Assembly: GCA_951394045.1 (NCBI GenBank)
Contig: OX596000.1
Coordinates: 1,488,001-1,552,000, forward strand
Reading direction: 5' to 3'
Source: Nitzschia sp. DOCU1
Taxonomy: Eukaryota; Bacillariophyta; Bacillariophyceae; Bacillariales; Bacillariaceae
DNA length: 64,000 bases
Of this stretch, positions 1 to 11,116 are shown in pieces. Each line of letters opens with the position of its first letter. Positions within the stretch are counted from its first letter, which is position 1. The position numbers were made by a program, and so were the translations under genes. Below the pieces are notes generated by a model. The model searched no databases and was not told the DNA's origin. It saw only the letters and a list, made by a program, of their open reading frames with translations.

Positions 1-2108
1 ACGAGAACCAAGACTCGTCTATCGAAATGCACCAAGTGGACGCCTATGTTGTGGGCGAAGCTCCGGAGCCAAAAAGGAAACCGGCCACAGCACCGCCCAT
101 CGAAGCCACTGTGATTCAAAATGAGACACAGGTGGAAGCTCGAACTTGGTGGTGTTTGTTTTGGGTGATTGTTGCCCTTGTGGTAACTGCTTTGTCGTTG
201 GGTATTGCGTTGCCACTGAAGACGACCAAAGGACTCGAGACTTCTTCTCCAACTGCTGCGCCAGAGTTGAAAGACCCGTGGGTAATTCTGCAGCCGGTTT
301 TCGGAACCGAGCTAAAGGATGGAAGCTACGAGCAAAGAGCCTACCAATGGCTTACTTTGGAAGACCAGAGTGGTATTTTGGACGATCCAGACACTCCCGA
401 ATGGCGAATTGTCCAACGCTTTGTGCTTGCAAACTTCTACTTCGCTACCAATGGAACTGGATGGTTGAACCAACTTCGCTTTCTTTCCAAGGATGACGAA
501 TGCTAATGGAAAAAGATGATTTCCTACGACGACTACTTCGGGTCTTTGGATGGTTTTAATGTTACCTCACTTCCCGCTGGTGTTATTCAATGCGATGCGG
601 AAGGGCGAATTCAATCTCTGCGCATCGCTCAAAACGGACTCCAAAACACAATTCCAAGCGTTCTTAGATATCTTTCGGATCTCAAAGAGCTGAGTTTCGA
701 AACCAACCCTTTTGACCCGTCACCTGTACCGTCTTGGTTGACTGATCTGGCTGTCTTGGAATTATTGGATTTTACTAGCTGTAGCCTAAGCGGCACCATT
801 CCGACCAGTTGGCCAGATAACCTTCGCATCTTGGCCCTTTATGACAACTTGTTGACAGGAACTCTTCCAACTGAAATTGGTGATCTTTCGTTGTTAAAAT
901 ATATTGACTTCGAACTTAATGAACTTGCAGGGACACTCCCAGAGGCGTGGAATCGGTTGTCTCATTTGGAAGCCATTTACATGTTGGACAACATGCTGAC
1001 AGGCACGCTTCCAGAATCTTGGAGGCGATGGACGGCCGTGGGGGTTTTTGGACTTGCTGGAAATTCTTTGTCGGGGACGCTCCCGAACGCTTGGAGTGCA
1101 TGGTCCAACGTGACGATTGTGTATCTCCACGATAACAATCTGACCGGCACGCTTCCAGACTCTTGGAGTCAATGGACTGCCCTTTCAGAGTTGGCCCTAG
1201 ATCAAAATGACCTGACAGGTCCACTGCCTGATACGTGGAGTGAATTGTCTAACATGGAGACTCTTTGGCTCTCCGACAACAATATCAGCGGCACGCTTCC
1301 AGACTCTTGGAGTCAATGTACCGCGCTGTTATGGTTGTACCTTGATCATAATGCCATCACTGGCACACTCCCCGATTCTTGGAGTGCATGGACCAGTGTG
1401 GAGATTGTGTATCTCTACGATAACAATCTGAGCGGCACGCTTCCCGACTCTTGGAGTCAATGGTCGGCCATGTCAGATTTGGAACTTGACGGTAATTTGT
1501 TTACTGGGACACTCCCGAATGGTTGGAGCCAGTTGACCAGCCTGGAAGTAGTTTGGCTTTCCGAGAATTATCTTGACGGCACGCTTCCCGAGTCTTGGAG
1601 TCAATGGACTGCCCTGTCAACACTGGTTCTTTTTCAAAATAGCTTGACTGGAACTCTCCCCGACAGTTGGAGCCAGCTGATCAGTTTGGAAGTTGTTTCG
1701 CTTTACGATAACGATCTGACCGGAACACTCTCCGAGGCTTGGAGTCAATGGTCAAACGTGGAGGCTGTGTATCTCAACGATAACAGTCTTACCGGCACGC
1801 TTCACAAGTCTTGGAGTCAGTGGGGCAATATGGAAAGGATTAAACTGCAAGGCAATTATCTGACTGGCACTCTCCCTGAATCGTACGCGTCTTGGAAGCA
1901 CATTTTCATGGCCAACTTCTCAGGCAATTGTTTGGAAGGGACCATCCCTTTGGACTACGAAGTCGAATGGACGTCGTTTGGGAACATCCCTTTGGAGTAT
2001 CAAGTCGAGTGGATGTCTTCACAGATGGATTTGTCCGAAATGAATTTTTCCGACGTGTTTGGAATTCAACGAGAGGACTGCCAGGTGGGCAATCAAACTA
2101 GTACATAG
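1..2108 (+). pseudogene. LRR membrane protein, 5'-truncated by window edge, with one in-frame stop
   Basis: The reading frame is open from base 3 and the true start lies upstream of the window. The N-terminal half has the family motif QVDAYVVGE, a membrane segment around bases 145–235 (WCLFWVIVALVVTALSLGIA) and the conserved stretch ending RFVLANFYFATNGTGW..LSKDDEC. A TAA at 504–506 then interrupts the frame exactly where the intact paralogue at 6853 has DECTW. The same frame continues without any shift to 2108 with about 17 plant-type LRRs of about 24 residues, many with the pattern GTLPxSWSQWTAL. The paralogous C-terminal tail (FGIQREDCQVGNQTST) is kept. A single nonsense codon in an otherwise clean 700-codon frame means a very young pseudogene, a null allele, stop readthrough or an assembly error. 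By family topology the LRRs should be extracellular. Confidence 0.85.
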
Positions 2109-3440
2109 ATTTTTGTTTCGAGGATCTTTTGTAGTAACCAGTAGAGATCATATTAATGTTGAGCCAAGCCAACGCTGTTGAATTTCGTTGGGCAAACGAC
2201 TATTCTTCGTAGCACAAGTGATATTGTGCCCGCCGATCGTTTGCAATCAGACTTTGGTCGAAAACGAAACTGTAGTTTCATCGTTGAAACATCGTGGAAT
2301 CTGTTCTTCGTGAGGAAAGGCTCCGCCACGGACCCCTGCCTTACATTATCGGCAGGAATTCCGCGACAAACTCCACTTTGGGCTTACGCCAACAATTTTC
2401 CGTCGCGTTGCCGGCGTTGTCATGAGGAGGGACTTGCCGATGTGACGAATACTTTGCAAATTTTCCTTGCTTGTTTTGATTGCCACTGTGCTCTTTCTTG
2501 TTCAAGCCGGTGAAAACGTAGTATAGTAGCGTCGACTGCCTGATGATCTCAATGGGCTGACACAAACTTGGAGTGAACTCTTTGTTGCACGCCGTCGTGC
2601 TTTTGCCTTCGTAATGTCAACGAACGAGGACGCGACGATCGAACTGTCGTTGTGGAGGCCAAATGAGTTGATGAGGTGAGGCCTTGCTCGACAAACATCG
2701 AATCGGACGACCCGCCAGATCAAGTCGAAAGAGGTGCCGATGATGCGCTCACCCATTTTGTGCAACAAGGCGACTTGAATTGGTCAACTTTAGCCTATCG
2801 CGGGCTTTATCCTGCTGGAATCAATCTTGGGAAGCGCAGACGATTCAAGAGGGAATCCAGTTCGGCCGCCTCGAACAAACGCTCAAAGAGGGTTTCTTCA
2901 CGAAATAGCACTATATCTTCCATGAGGTCAATCCAACAACGGAAACGGTGATGATTTCAGGAACACTCTTTCACAGACGAACCTCATCATCCTCCTCATC
3001 ATCATGGTCGTTTGCCGTCGTTGATGTGTTGTTGTTGAGAGGCCCCGGTGACCCGGCATGCCATCGCGCGTCGGCCAAGCCAATGGAATGACCCATGATG
3101 GGGACGAATTAGTCATTTCGTATCTGCGTATCGATTCTGATTCGGTCGGTAAGTCCATAGAAACGTACTTGCACCAACTAAAACACTCCCGGCATCCTCA
3201 TCATCATCGTCGAATCGCGAAATAATCATTACCATCAGTCAATCATCTGCAGCCACCCCCTCTATCATTGATAGCCAAACGACTTGAATGACCGCGGTTC
3301 CACCTTTTTCTTGGTGCTTCTGTGTTTCCATATCGATAGGTTTGTTCTTTGTTGTCGTTGCTTGTTCTTGCACGACCTACAAAGTGAAAAGAAGAAAACA
3401 GCCGAGCACAAACTGAGTAGTCCTCCCATCAAAACGAAAC
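2109..3440. other. Intergenic region between two LRR copies
   Basis: About 1.3 kb with no gene I can support. A 91-codon Ser/Arg-rich frame at 2676..2951 (+), with an Arg/Lys-rich C-terminal half, is the only candidate. It has no recognisable domain and lies in simple-sequence-biased DNA. The end, with ATG at 3441, leads into the next LRR copy. Confidence 0.4.
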
Positions 3441-5177
3441 ATGGAAGGGACACAAAACAGTAAAGCTAGCAGATATGGCGAAAAATAAGACGATGTGATT
3501 TCTTCGCCCATCAAACAACTCACGACGACGACGACAAGAGGCGGAGCAGTAGGAAGAAGTATTGGCGAGAATCACGATGCGCATTCGTCTCGGCAGCCAG
3601 GACGCAGTCGAGTGGATGAAGAGCAAAAACAAGACCACGAAACAACCAGCATTACCAAGAACTACGACATTGAAGGACAACCGAATGGTGGTCATGGTGC
3701 TGCTACTGCGTCTTCTCCAGTATACCACGAGAGCCAAGCCTCAGCAGGCGGCGGGCTGCAAGTGGAGGCCTATGTTGTGACACCAGCAACACCCCGGCAA
3801 TCCATAGAAGCCTCGTCGGTCCGAAATGAGACACAGATGGACACTAGGACTTGGTGGGGTCTATTTGGGCTGATTGTTGTTCTTTTGCTAATTGCTTTCT
3901 TGTTGGGTATTGCGCTGCCGCCACAAGTGGTTCAAGTCGACAACGGCGACGAGGGAATCGCAACTCTTTCTCCAACCACTGCGCCAGAACTAAAAGACCC
4001 ACGGGGGATCTTGCAACCAATTATCGAAGCTGAAGGATCCAAGAATGAATGTATCTACATGCAAGAGGCCTATGAATGGCTTACTAGTATGGACGACAGG
4101 GACGGCATTTAGAGCGATCCATACACTCCCGAATGGCGGATTGTACAGCGCTTTGTGATTGCGACTTTTTATTTCGATACCAATGGAACTGGATGGATGA
4201 ATCAGCTCCGTTCTCGTTCCAAGGACATCAAGTGTACATGGCAACAGTTGATTTCTTATTCTGGCCCATATGGGGCTTTCGATGGTATCAACATTACCTC
4301 ACTTCCAGGTGGTGTTATCAAATGCGATACTCAAGGCCGGGTTCAATCTCTTCCCATCGCCCAAAACGGCCTTCAACAGACAATTCCAAGCATTCTGAGA
4401 TATCTTTTGGGCTTAATTGTTGAAACCAATCCATTCCGACTAGTTTGCCTGGCGAACTTCTTCACACCCTGATCCTTTTTAACAAGAACCTGTTGACGGG
4501 AACTCTTCCAACTGAAATTGTTCATCTTTCGCCGTTGCATTATGTTGATTTGGGCATGAATTCTCTGGCAGGGACACTTCCAGAGGCGTGGAATCGGCTG
4601 TCTAACTTGGAAATTGTTGGGCTGGACTATAACCAGTTGGTGGGCACACTCCCTGACTCTTGGAGTCGATGGTCGAAGTTGGAGCTTGTTTCAGTCTCAA
4701 ACAGCAATCTTACCGGCCCACTTCCCGACTCTTGGAGTCATTGGACCGCCTTGAAAGGGTTGGCCCTGTATAACAATGCCTTGACAGGTTTACTCCCCAA
4801 CGAATGGAGCGCATGGACCAACTTGAAATATGTATGGCTCTTTCAGAATAGTCTGACAGCCACGCTTCCTGAGTCCTGGAGTAATTTGGCCGCCCTGGTG
4901 ACCTTTGGCTTCAATCTAATTCGTTGTCGGGGACGCTTCCCAAGGCCTGGAGTGAACACTCCAGCGTTGCGTTTGGTTTTCACGCACTTTCCCAGCAGCA
5001 GTATACTCTACTTGCGGAAGCGTGCTCGAGGCGAACTTTTCGGCCAATTGTTTACTAGAAGAAATCGTTTCTCCTGAGCTCGATGAATGAGTGTTTTCAC
5101 AGTGGAATGCTTCCGAGGGGTTTGGATTGCAACAAGAAGAGTGCAACAAGGAGGATGGAGGCAACCAGACGAGCTAG
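3441..5177 (+). pseudogene. Decayed LRR membrane protein copy
   Basis: Reading from ATG 3441, the family leader is recognisable (SRYGEK then DDVISS, against GRYGEKDDVVSS in the intact copy), but a TAA at 3486–3488 splits it. The frame then gives the cytoplasmic region, the membrane segment (LFGLIVVLLLIAFLLGIALP) and the domain up to MDDRDGI. A second stop follows (TAG 4110–4112, at the position of Leu in SGILDD). The same frame resumes (PYTPEWRIVQRFVIATFYF) to a third stop at 4470–4472. A frameshift near 4445–4470 moves the LRRs into another frame until about 4915, where a further shift occurs. The terminal motif FGLQQEEC..NQTS and its stop can be read at 5121–5177. At least three nonsense codons and two or three frameshifts show a dead gene. 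It is tandem to its paralogues on both sides. Confidence 0.9.
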
Positions 5178-5775
5178 GTAGTGGAATCGAAATTCTCTCA
5201 TCTGTTGTAGTACGGTGTAATGATTAATCAACCCCAATCAATGTTCGTCAAAAGAAGATGGAACCGTATAGCAACAGTATCCAATGGACGTCCATTTTCA
5301 CCATGAGATGCTGGATTGCTTCCACGGTCCCGACGAGCACTCGTGGCGCATCCGACGAGGACCGAGACGTCGTGCTGGTTACGTTTTCTATGTATACACC
5401 TTGGTCGTCGGGAGCAATCTGAGATCATGACCACCACTATAATGCCATTTTTCACCCTGATTCGATAGAGCGATGCAATAAAAAGAGGAGAGCGTTAAAG
5501 TAGAAACGGCCATGATCAATGGGGCCTTCTTTTGATTTTGCGATTGAAGAAATGTGTGTGTTGTGGGTATCCTTCTTTGCAAGGCTTCTTGAGTGTAGTA
5601 GCAGGGAAGAAGGCATGAAAGGCAGACGTACATCGGTATTTGGCCAAGTATAGCGTGGTGCGATAGGCATCAAAATTCGACGGTGTACTGGACAGATGAC
5701 CAATTCATGGCCGTGGAATCATTGCCCTCGCTCCGAGTACATAGTAGGAAGTGAGGCTTGACAAAACCCATATCG

Positions 5776-5833
5776 GCATGCCGAAACGAAGCGCGCGCGT
5801 TGGATCTTTGGAGGAAGCAACGCCCCCGGCGCG
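5776..5833 (+). repeat. Dispersed GC-rich repeat, copy 1
   Basis: The stretch begins TGCCGAAACGAA, passes through TTGGATCTTTG and ends CCCCCGGCGCG. The same three blocks in the same order occur at about 8794–8843 with small indels. Both copies lie downstream of an LRR gene (0.6 kb and 0.15 kb after the stop), suggesting spread by duplication of the LRR unit or a short element. Confidence 0.6.
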
Positions 5834-5924
5834 TTACCGCCCACGTCGTGGGGCCATGCAAAACGAAGGAGCCACTAAAAAGGGTGGGCACATTGATAGG
5901 GAGAACACGCAATTTCTCAAGACG

Positions 5925-6240
5925 ACGCCATTTCGCAACACGCGCTTTCGTTTTAATACTACTATGCGATTTCCCAAGACTTCACAAGGCGCAATTTCGT
6001 CGCACAAAATCTTGCAAGAAATGATTTCGAGATTATTTAAGTGATTTCCCAAAACTTTCTAACACGCAATTTTGTTGCACAAGATTTCGCAACACGCGAT
6101 TTCGCATCACAACTAAAATTTCTTAACATGCGCTTTCGTATCACTATGCTATGGTCGCGCAACACTTAATTTTGTTCAGCTCTCTTCACAAGATTTCGCA
6201 ACCACCACATTCCTTCATCACACACGTTGATTCCGCAACC
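5925..6240. repeat. Degenerate CGCAACACGCGATTTCG repeat tract
   Basis: Within about 300 bp, variants of CGCAACACGCGATTTCG recur roughly every 25–45 bases: at 5933, 5965, 5990, 6040–6075, 6087, 6110 and 6155, and as weaker copies to 6235. A shorter version occurs at 17402–17510. Both tracts lie 0.4–0.9 kb upstream of an intact gene that starts with the GRYGEKDDVVSSRQPP leader. Confidence 0.6.
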
Positions 6241-6852
6241 GCAACAAAAGTAATGCTATTGCTACTCGGCCACAATACCGGGGGTTGCCGATGGTTCTAA
6301 CGAAACTCAGCTACGTACCTCCGACAACACTGACTCGTTGACTTCATTTGATTCATGTAGTCCCGCACAATTCACGCTCGCTTGCAGACACCATCATCGG
6401 AAGAGTTGCTTGCATCGGAATGGACTGCTGTCATTAGAGATGATGGACCCATTTAACGATTGATGTTTCGGATCTTGCTGGTACTATTTCTGATATAATA
6501 ACGCAATGTCCGATTTGGATTAGTTTCTTGCCGCGAACAAACTCCAATTACTTTCCTGCCTATATCTCCACGAAGTATCTACTGTACCAGGTAGGATGTG
6601 AGGACATTTTCTATGCTCGCCGACTTCCGCCTTTTAAGCTACTTCGTTTGGCAGCAACGCCACGCTCACCGAAAATGCGTTTCGTGCGATACACCCGTGT
6701 TGTAAGCAACAATTGTAACCTCATGCATTATGTTGCGGCGTGAAACAGTTTTCTGCCCGCACGAAAGCAAAATTTGCGTCGTGAGAGCACAAAGCTCAAA
6801 CAACAAAACGCTATTATCATTACTATCAGCCGAACAGAACACAGAATAGAGA

Positions 6853-8634
6853 ATGAAAGGCGCACCAGGCGACCGTACGCCAGGAAGGTATGGCGAGAAA
6901 GATGATGTGGTCTCGTCACGACAGCCCCCGGTGAACGCAGAAGCTCCGCCGGCGCCACGTCGTCAAGTGGATGAACAAGAAGCAGAAAGGGCCGCCGCCG
7001 TTGATAAGAATCAGAACAACAGCAGTGATATTGAAGGAGGACCGAATGATGATGGTGCTACTGCAACTGCAACTACAACTGTTGCCACCACCACCACCAC
7101 TTCTCATCCAGTAGACGACCACAGGGACGAGGCCTCGATCGCACTGCAAGTGGATGCCTATGTCGTGGGCGAACCGCAGGCGCGACAAAGAGTAGCAGCA
7201 CCCAAGCCAGCCATTGAGGCCACTGTGATTCAAAATGAAACGCAGGTAGAAGCCCGAAGACGGCGATATTTCTGGTTGTTGATTGTTGTTATGTCGTTAC
7301 TCGCCTTGTCGTTGTGTATTGCATTGCCGTTGGCGACTAAAGGCGATAACGGCGGGGACGGACTAGAAACTCCTTCTCCAACGATTGCACCAGTGCTAAA
7401 GGATCCATTGCTGATTTTGCAGCCACTTATCGGGAGCGAAATGAAGGATGGAAGTTACGAGCAAACGGCCTATCAATGGCTCACAGAGGAAGACGAGAGT
7501 GGCATTTTGGACGACCCCGAAACTCCCGAATGGCGGATCGTGCAACGCTTTGTCCTTGCCAATTTCTATTTTGCAACCAAAGGGCGTAAATGGTTGAACC
7601 AGCTTCGCTTTCTTTCCAAGCACGACGAATGCACATGGAATGAAGCGATTCCGTACTACGAATTATTTGAAGGGACCATCAATGGTTATGTTACTATCAC
7701 TTTACCAGCTGGTGTTATCAAATGCGATCCTGAAGGTCGGGTCCAATCTCTTCGCATCGCTCAAAATGGCCTCCAAGGTACTATACCAAGCGTTCTCAGA
7801 CATCTTTCAGACCTCAAAGAGCTGGTGTTGGCGCAAGCATTTTACGACAGCGACGTGCGTTTCGACCCTTCACCAATGCCATCATGGTTGGCAGAGTTGA
7901 CTGGGTTGGAAGTATTGGATCTTACCGACTGTAGCCTAAGTGGCACGATTCCCAACGAGATCGGAATGCTCACCAATCTTCAACATCTTCTGCTGACTTA
8001 TAACTCCATCACAGGTACAGTACCTGTTTCAGTCCGATCTTTATCGGAGCTTCGCGCTCTTTCCATTGGATACAACTCGTTGACAGGAACTCTCCCAAGC
8101 GAATTGGGTGACTTTTTGAATCTGGAATTTATTGAGCTTGGCGGAAACTTGCTGACGGGGACACTTCCGAACTCGTGGCATCAATTGACAAACTTGGAAT
8201 ATGTGTCTCTTTTTGTAAACCAGTTATCTGGTACCCTCCCCGACTCTTGGAGTGAATGGTCAAACGTAGAGTATGTTGTTCTCGGCCAGAACATTCTGAC
8301 CGGCACGCTTCCTGACTCTTGGAGTCAATGGTCGGCCTTGTCGGAATTGTCAATGGAGAGCAATTTGCTTACTGGAACCCTACCGAATGTTTGGAGCCAG
8401 TTGACAAACTTGAATGGCGTTTGGCTCTTCGACAATTATCTGACTGGCACTCTCCCTGAGTCATACGCTTCTTGGAAAAACATTACCGTAGCCGACTTTT
8501 CAGCCAATTGTTTGGAAGGCGAAATTCCTTTGGAGTACGAACTCGAATGGACGTCGTTACGGACTGACGATTTTTCCGACGTGTTTGGAATTCAACGGGA
8601 GGACTGCCAGGTGGGCAATCAAACTAGCACGTAG
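6853..8634 (+). CDS. Intact LRR membrane protein (593 aa)
   Basis: Single-exon gene from ATG 6853. Order: cytoplasmic leader with GRYGEKDDVVSSRQPP (residues 11–26); a low-complexity acidic/Thr region; QVDAYVVGEPQ (about 99–109) and IEATVIQNETQVEAR; one membrane segment (about 138–160) flanked by RRRR on the N-terminal side, favouring a cytoplasmic N-terminus; a conserved juxtamembrane region with WRIVQRFVLANFYFATKG (about 218–236) and two cysteines; then about ten LRRs of 23–24 residues (about 295–560) with TGTLPxSWSxW; and a Cys-containing cap ending NQTST. No kinase or other cytoplasmic enzyme domain is present, so it could be an adhesion or recognition protein, or a receptor needing a partner. 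The start is supported by the matching leader at 17919 and 46226. It is the best reference for judging the broken copies. Confidence 0.93.
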   Translation: MKGAPGDRTPGRYGEKDDVVSSRQPPVNAEAPPAPRRQVDEQEAERAAAVDKNQNNSSDIEGGPNDDGATATATTTVATTTTTSHPVDDHRDEASIALQVDAYVVGEPQARQRVAAPKPAIEATVIQNETQVEARRRRYFWLLIVVMSLLALSLCIALPLATKGDNGGDGLETPSPTIAPVLKDPLLILQPLIGSEMKDGSYEQTAYQWLTEEDESGILDDPETPEWRIVQRFVLANFYFATKGRKWLNQLRFLSKHDECTWNEAIPYYELFEGTINGYVTITLPAGVIKCDPEGRVQSLRIAQNGLQGTIPSVLRHLSDLKELVLAQAFYDSDVRFDPSPMPSWLAELTGLEVLDLTDCSLSGTIPNEIGMLTNLQHLLLTYNSITGTVPVSVRSLSELRALSIGYNSLTGTLPSELGDFLNLEFIELGGNLLTGTLPNSWHQLTNLEYVSLFVNQLSGTLPDSWSEWSNVEYVVLGQNILTGTLPDSWSQWSALSELSMESNLLTGTLPNVWSQLTNLNGVWLFDNYLTGTLPESYASWKNITVADFSANCLEGEIPLEYELEWTSLRTDDFSDVFGIQREDCQVGNQTST

Positions 8635-9175
8635 AATTCAAACCATTAGAGATCATATACATGTTTGCATAATGTCCAACGCCGTTGAAAGAGAGATGAT
8701 AATCGTGTTTTGTAAGGAATTGAGAGCCTCGCGGGAGAAAAGGTCAAGATCAAAATGCATCCTCCGCGGTTTGGGTTGCCAAAATTTGCCGAAACGAATG
8801 CCGGCGCGGCCATTGGATCTTTGCAAGCAAATGCCGGCGCGCCAGTGCCCAAGTCAAATGACCAATCAAAACGAAGTAATTTGTGGTTAATAAGAAATTG
8901 GGACAAACAATAAGAAGGGGAATCATCTTTTATCTCCCCCCGATAGCGTTCTCCAATGTGACGTGTCATTAGGACCAACGGCCATCTACGCATCAACCAC
9001 CACACATCCACTTCTTCACAATGACCTCCGAGAATGACCCGAAACTGCTTCGCTAGTAGATGACTGATCGGCATTCCCCGCACCGTTCTCATTAAAGTCA
9101 TTGATTGACTGATTGATTGCAGTTGCAGGACTCTAGCTAACTAGCTCTAACTCTCTTTCTATCTCTACTACTAGA
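8635..9175. other. Intergenic region; probable promoter and 5' leader of the GME gene
   Basis: The region holds the second copy of the dispersed GC-rich repeat (8794–8843), a short TTGATTGAC/TGATTGATTG run near 9102–9120, and a pyrimidine-rich CTCTAACTCTCTTTCTATCTCTAC leader directly before the GME start. Nothing else is supportable. Confidence 0.5.
8794..8843 (+). repeat. Dispersed GC-rich repeat, copy 2
   Basis: TGCCGAAACGAA, TTGGATCTTTG and GCCGGCGCG occur in the same order as at 5776–5833, with indels between the blocks. It begins about 160 bp after the stop of the intact LRR gene. Confidence 0.6.
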
Positions 9176-10273
9176 ATGCCCGAATTCTCCAAGTTTGAAC
9201 TCCCGCAAGGCGAAGGCCGCAAGGTTTGTGTCGGTGGTGGTGCTGGCTTTATCGGAAGTCACATTGCCAAGCGCCTGAAAGCCAATGGCTGGTACGTGGT
9301 CGTCGTGGACTGGAAAGAAAACGAGTTCATGGAACGCTCCGAATTTTGCGATGAATTCATTTTGGATGATTTGCGTAAACTGGAAGTTGCCTGCAAGGCT
9401 TGTGAAGGATGTACGCAAGTGTACAATCTAGCTGCCGATATGGGAGGTATGGGCTTTATTGTGTCGAACGAGTCCGTCCTGAGTTTTAACAACACCGCCA
9501 TCTCCATGAACATGTTGGAAGCCGCTCGTCGTAACAAGGTCAAGGACTTTTTCTATTCTAGCTCTGCTTGTGTGTACAATGAAGCCAAGCAAGAAGATCC
9601 CAACAATCCTGGACTGGCCGAGGGGGATGCCTGGCCCGCCCGTCCTCAGGACATGTATGGCTTGGAAAAGTTGTACGCGGAGGAAATGGCTCTAGCGTAC
9701 GGTCGTGACTTTGACTTAAATGTTCGCATTGCCCGCTTTCACAACATTTACGGTCCTCGTGGAACTTGGAAGGGTGGACGAGAAAAGGCACCCGCCGCCT
9801 TTTGTCGCAAGGCCTTGACTTCTACTACCGAATTTGAAATGTGGGGTGATGGCAAACAAACTCGTAGTTTTACCTACATTGATGATTGCGTGGAAGGCGT
9901 GTTGAGGCTCATGTTTTCGGATTGTGCCGTCCCCATCAACATGGGTACTACCGAAATGGTCGATATGATTGAATTTGCCCAAATTGCCATGAGTTTTGAA
10001 AATAAAAACTTGCCTATCAAGCATATTGATGGTCCCATGGGAGTGCGTGGCCGCAACTCCAACAACAAGTTGATTCTGGAAAAGCTGGGATGGGAACCCT
10101 CCATCAAGATTGCCGACGGCTTGCGTAAAACGTACTTTTGGATCAAGGAACAAATCGAAAAGGAGGGTGGAGACGCTACCGCTTATAGTCATTCGGAAAT
10201 TGTCCAACAAGTCGATGATACATTGATGCAATTGGGTAATGACAAGAGTACGGCCATTAGTGAGACTAAATAA
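9176..10273 (+). CDS. GME: GDP-mannose 3,5-epimerase
   Basis: 365-residue extended short-chain dehydrogenase/reductase. It converts GDP-D-mannose to GDP-L-galactose, feeding ascorbate synthesis and galactose-containing polysaccharides, in the cytosol. Visible features: the Rossmann motif GGAGFIG (residues 21–27); NLAADMGGMGFI (84–95) typical of GME; the SSSACVY segment with the catalytic-position cysteine at 132; the YxxxK pair Y161/K165; HNIYGPRGTWKGGREKAPAAF (189–208) with a lysine at 204; and MGVRGRNSNN with Arg 291 near the sugar-nucleotide site. Length and motif order match plant GME. No targeting sequence is evident. The gene has no intron and follows a pyrimidine-rich leader. Confidence 0.97.
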   Translation: MPEFSKFELPQGEGRKVCVGGGAGFIGSHIAKRLKANGWYVVVVDWKENEFMERSEFCDEFILDDLRKLEVACKACEGCTQVYNLAADMGGMGFIVSNESVLSFNNTAISMNMLEAARRNKVKDFFYSSSACVYNEAKQEDPNNPGLAEGDAWPARPQDMYGLEKLYAEEMALAYGRDFDLNVRIARFHNIYGPRGTWKGGREKAPAAFCRKALTSTTEFEMWGDGKQTRSFTYIDDCVEGVLRLMFSDCAVPINMGTTEMVDMIEFAQIAMSFENKNLPIKHIDGPMGVRGRNSNNKLILEKLGWEPSIKIADGLRKTYFWIKEQIEKEGGDATAYSHSEIVQQVDDTLMQLGNDKSTAISETK

Positions 10274-11116
10274 AGTACCAGGGAAGAAGCCAAATGGAGG
10301 CGGAAGAGCATACATCCATAATAACTACATGAACGATATCAAAGAAAGATCAAAGGAAAAACGACGACCCAAATATTCCAAAAAGAAAGAAACATTAAAC
10401 TAGTTTGTGTTGTGCGTCAGGGAAACAAGTACCGTGCTCGTGGCAGTAGTAGGGGTGGCGACAAGTTAGACGATGTGATTCTGCCGCAGCTGCTTCTCTT
10501 TAGTAATAGACGAGCTACATAACATCCCGATAGCTACAAAGCTCCTCCGAGCTAGCACTTGAGTAGGTCGGGGTGTCTATAGATGATCTTTCATACTAGT
10601 AGGTGGCGACGATTGAACGAATCTCTCCAATGGCAATGCTACTTGCGGATGAGTAGCAAAATTGCGAGGAGCCCTAGGTTGGAGCAACGCACAGACGCCC
10701 GCGGCGAGGATCCCGCTATGGTTAGGCGGGCGCGATGAGCAAATGCTTTTGTCGCTCACGACATATTTAGATGATGGAAACGCATCGGCAGGTGCACAAA
10801 TAATATGCAGGCGCATTAGAAGGCGAACAGAGGCCGAAGATCCTGTGTCGATTACATTTTTGATTGGCTGCAACACGCCACGGCGAATTGGCTTTTGACT
10901 TCAACCTTTTTTTGAATCTGCATCCAACGAGGTGGGCACGCTCATGATGTCACCATGACGCCGACACGAGGGAGAGGAAACAAAGGTACGGCGTTAAACT
11001 TCAATTGCAGTGTTTCAGTTTGTTACGACACAAATATCCCATTGACACCACAACCCCACGACTACGGAACCCCCCAAAGCAACCCCTTTCTACCCTGCTG
11101 CTAGTAGAAGCCAGCA
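10274..11116. other. Intergenic region between GME and myosin
   Basis: About 840 bp. Short frames on both strands around 10577–10898 mirror each other and carry no domain. I see no convincing gene, repeat or RNA here. Confidence 0.5.

Larger units (their letters stand above)
5178..6852. other. Intergenic region with degenerate repeats
   Basis: About 1.7 kb without a supportable gene. It contains a GC-rich dispersed repeat (5776–5833) and a long run of degenerate copies of a motif like TTTCGCAACACGCGATTTCG (5925–6240), both listed separately. The 75-bp approach to the next gene is A/C-rich with the string ATCAGCCGA, also found just before the ATG at 17919. Confidence 0.5.

Noticed and set aside
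504..515. Intron explaining the stop in LRR copy 1
   Set aside because: The frame is unchanged before and after the stop and no GT–AG pair removes it without deleting conserved residues; the paralogues have no intron here.
2178..2513. 111-codon frame after LRR copy 1
   Set aside because: No similarity to the LRR family or any domain; it lies in the 3' flank.
8646..9101. Minus-strand frame of 151 codons between the LRR gene and GME
   Set aside because: It covers the promoter side of GME and a dispersed repeat, shows no domain and has no start context or paralogue.
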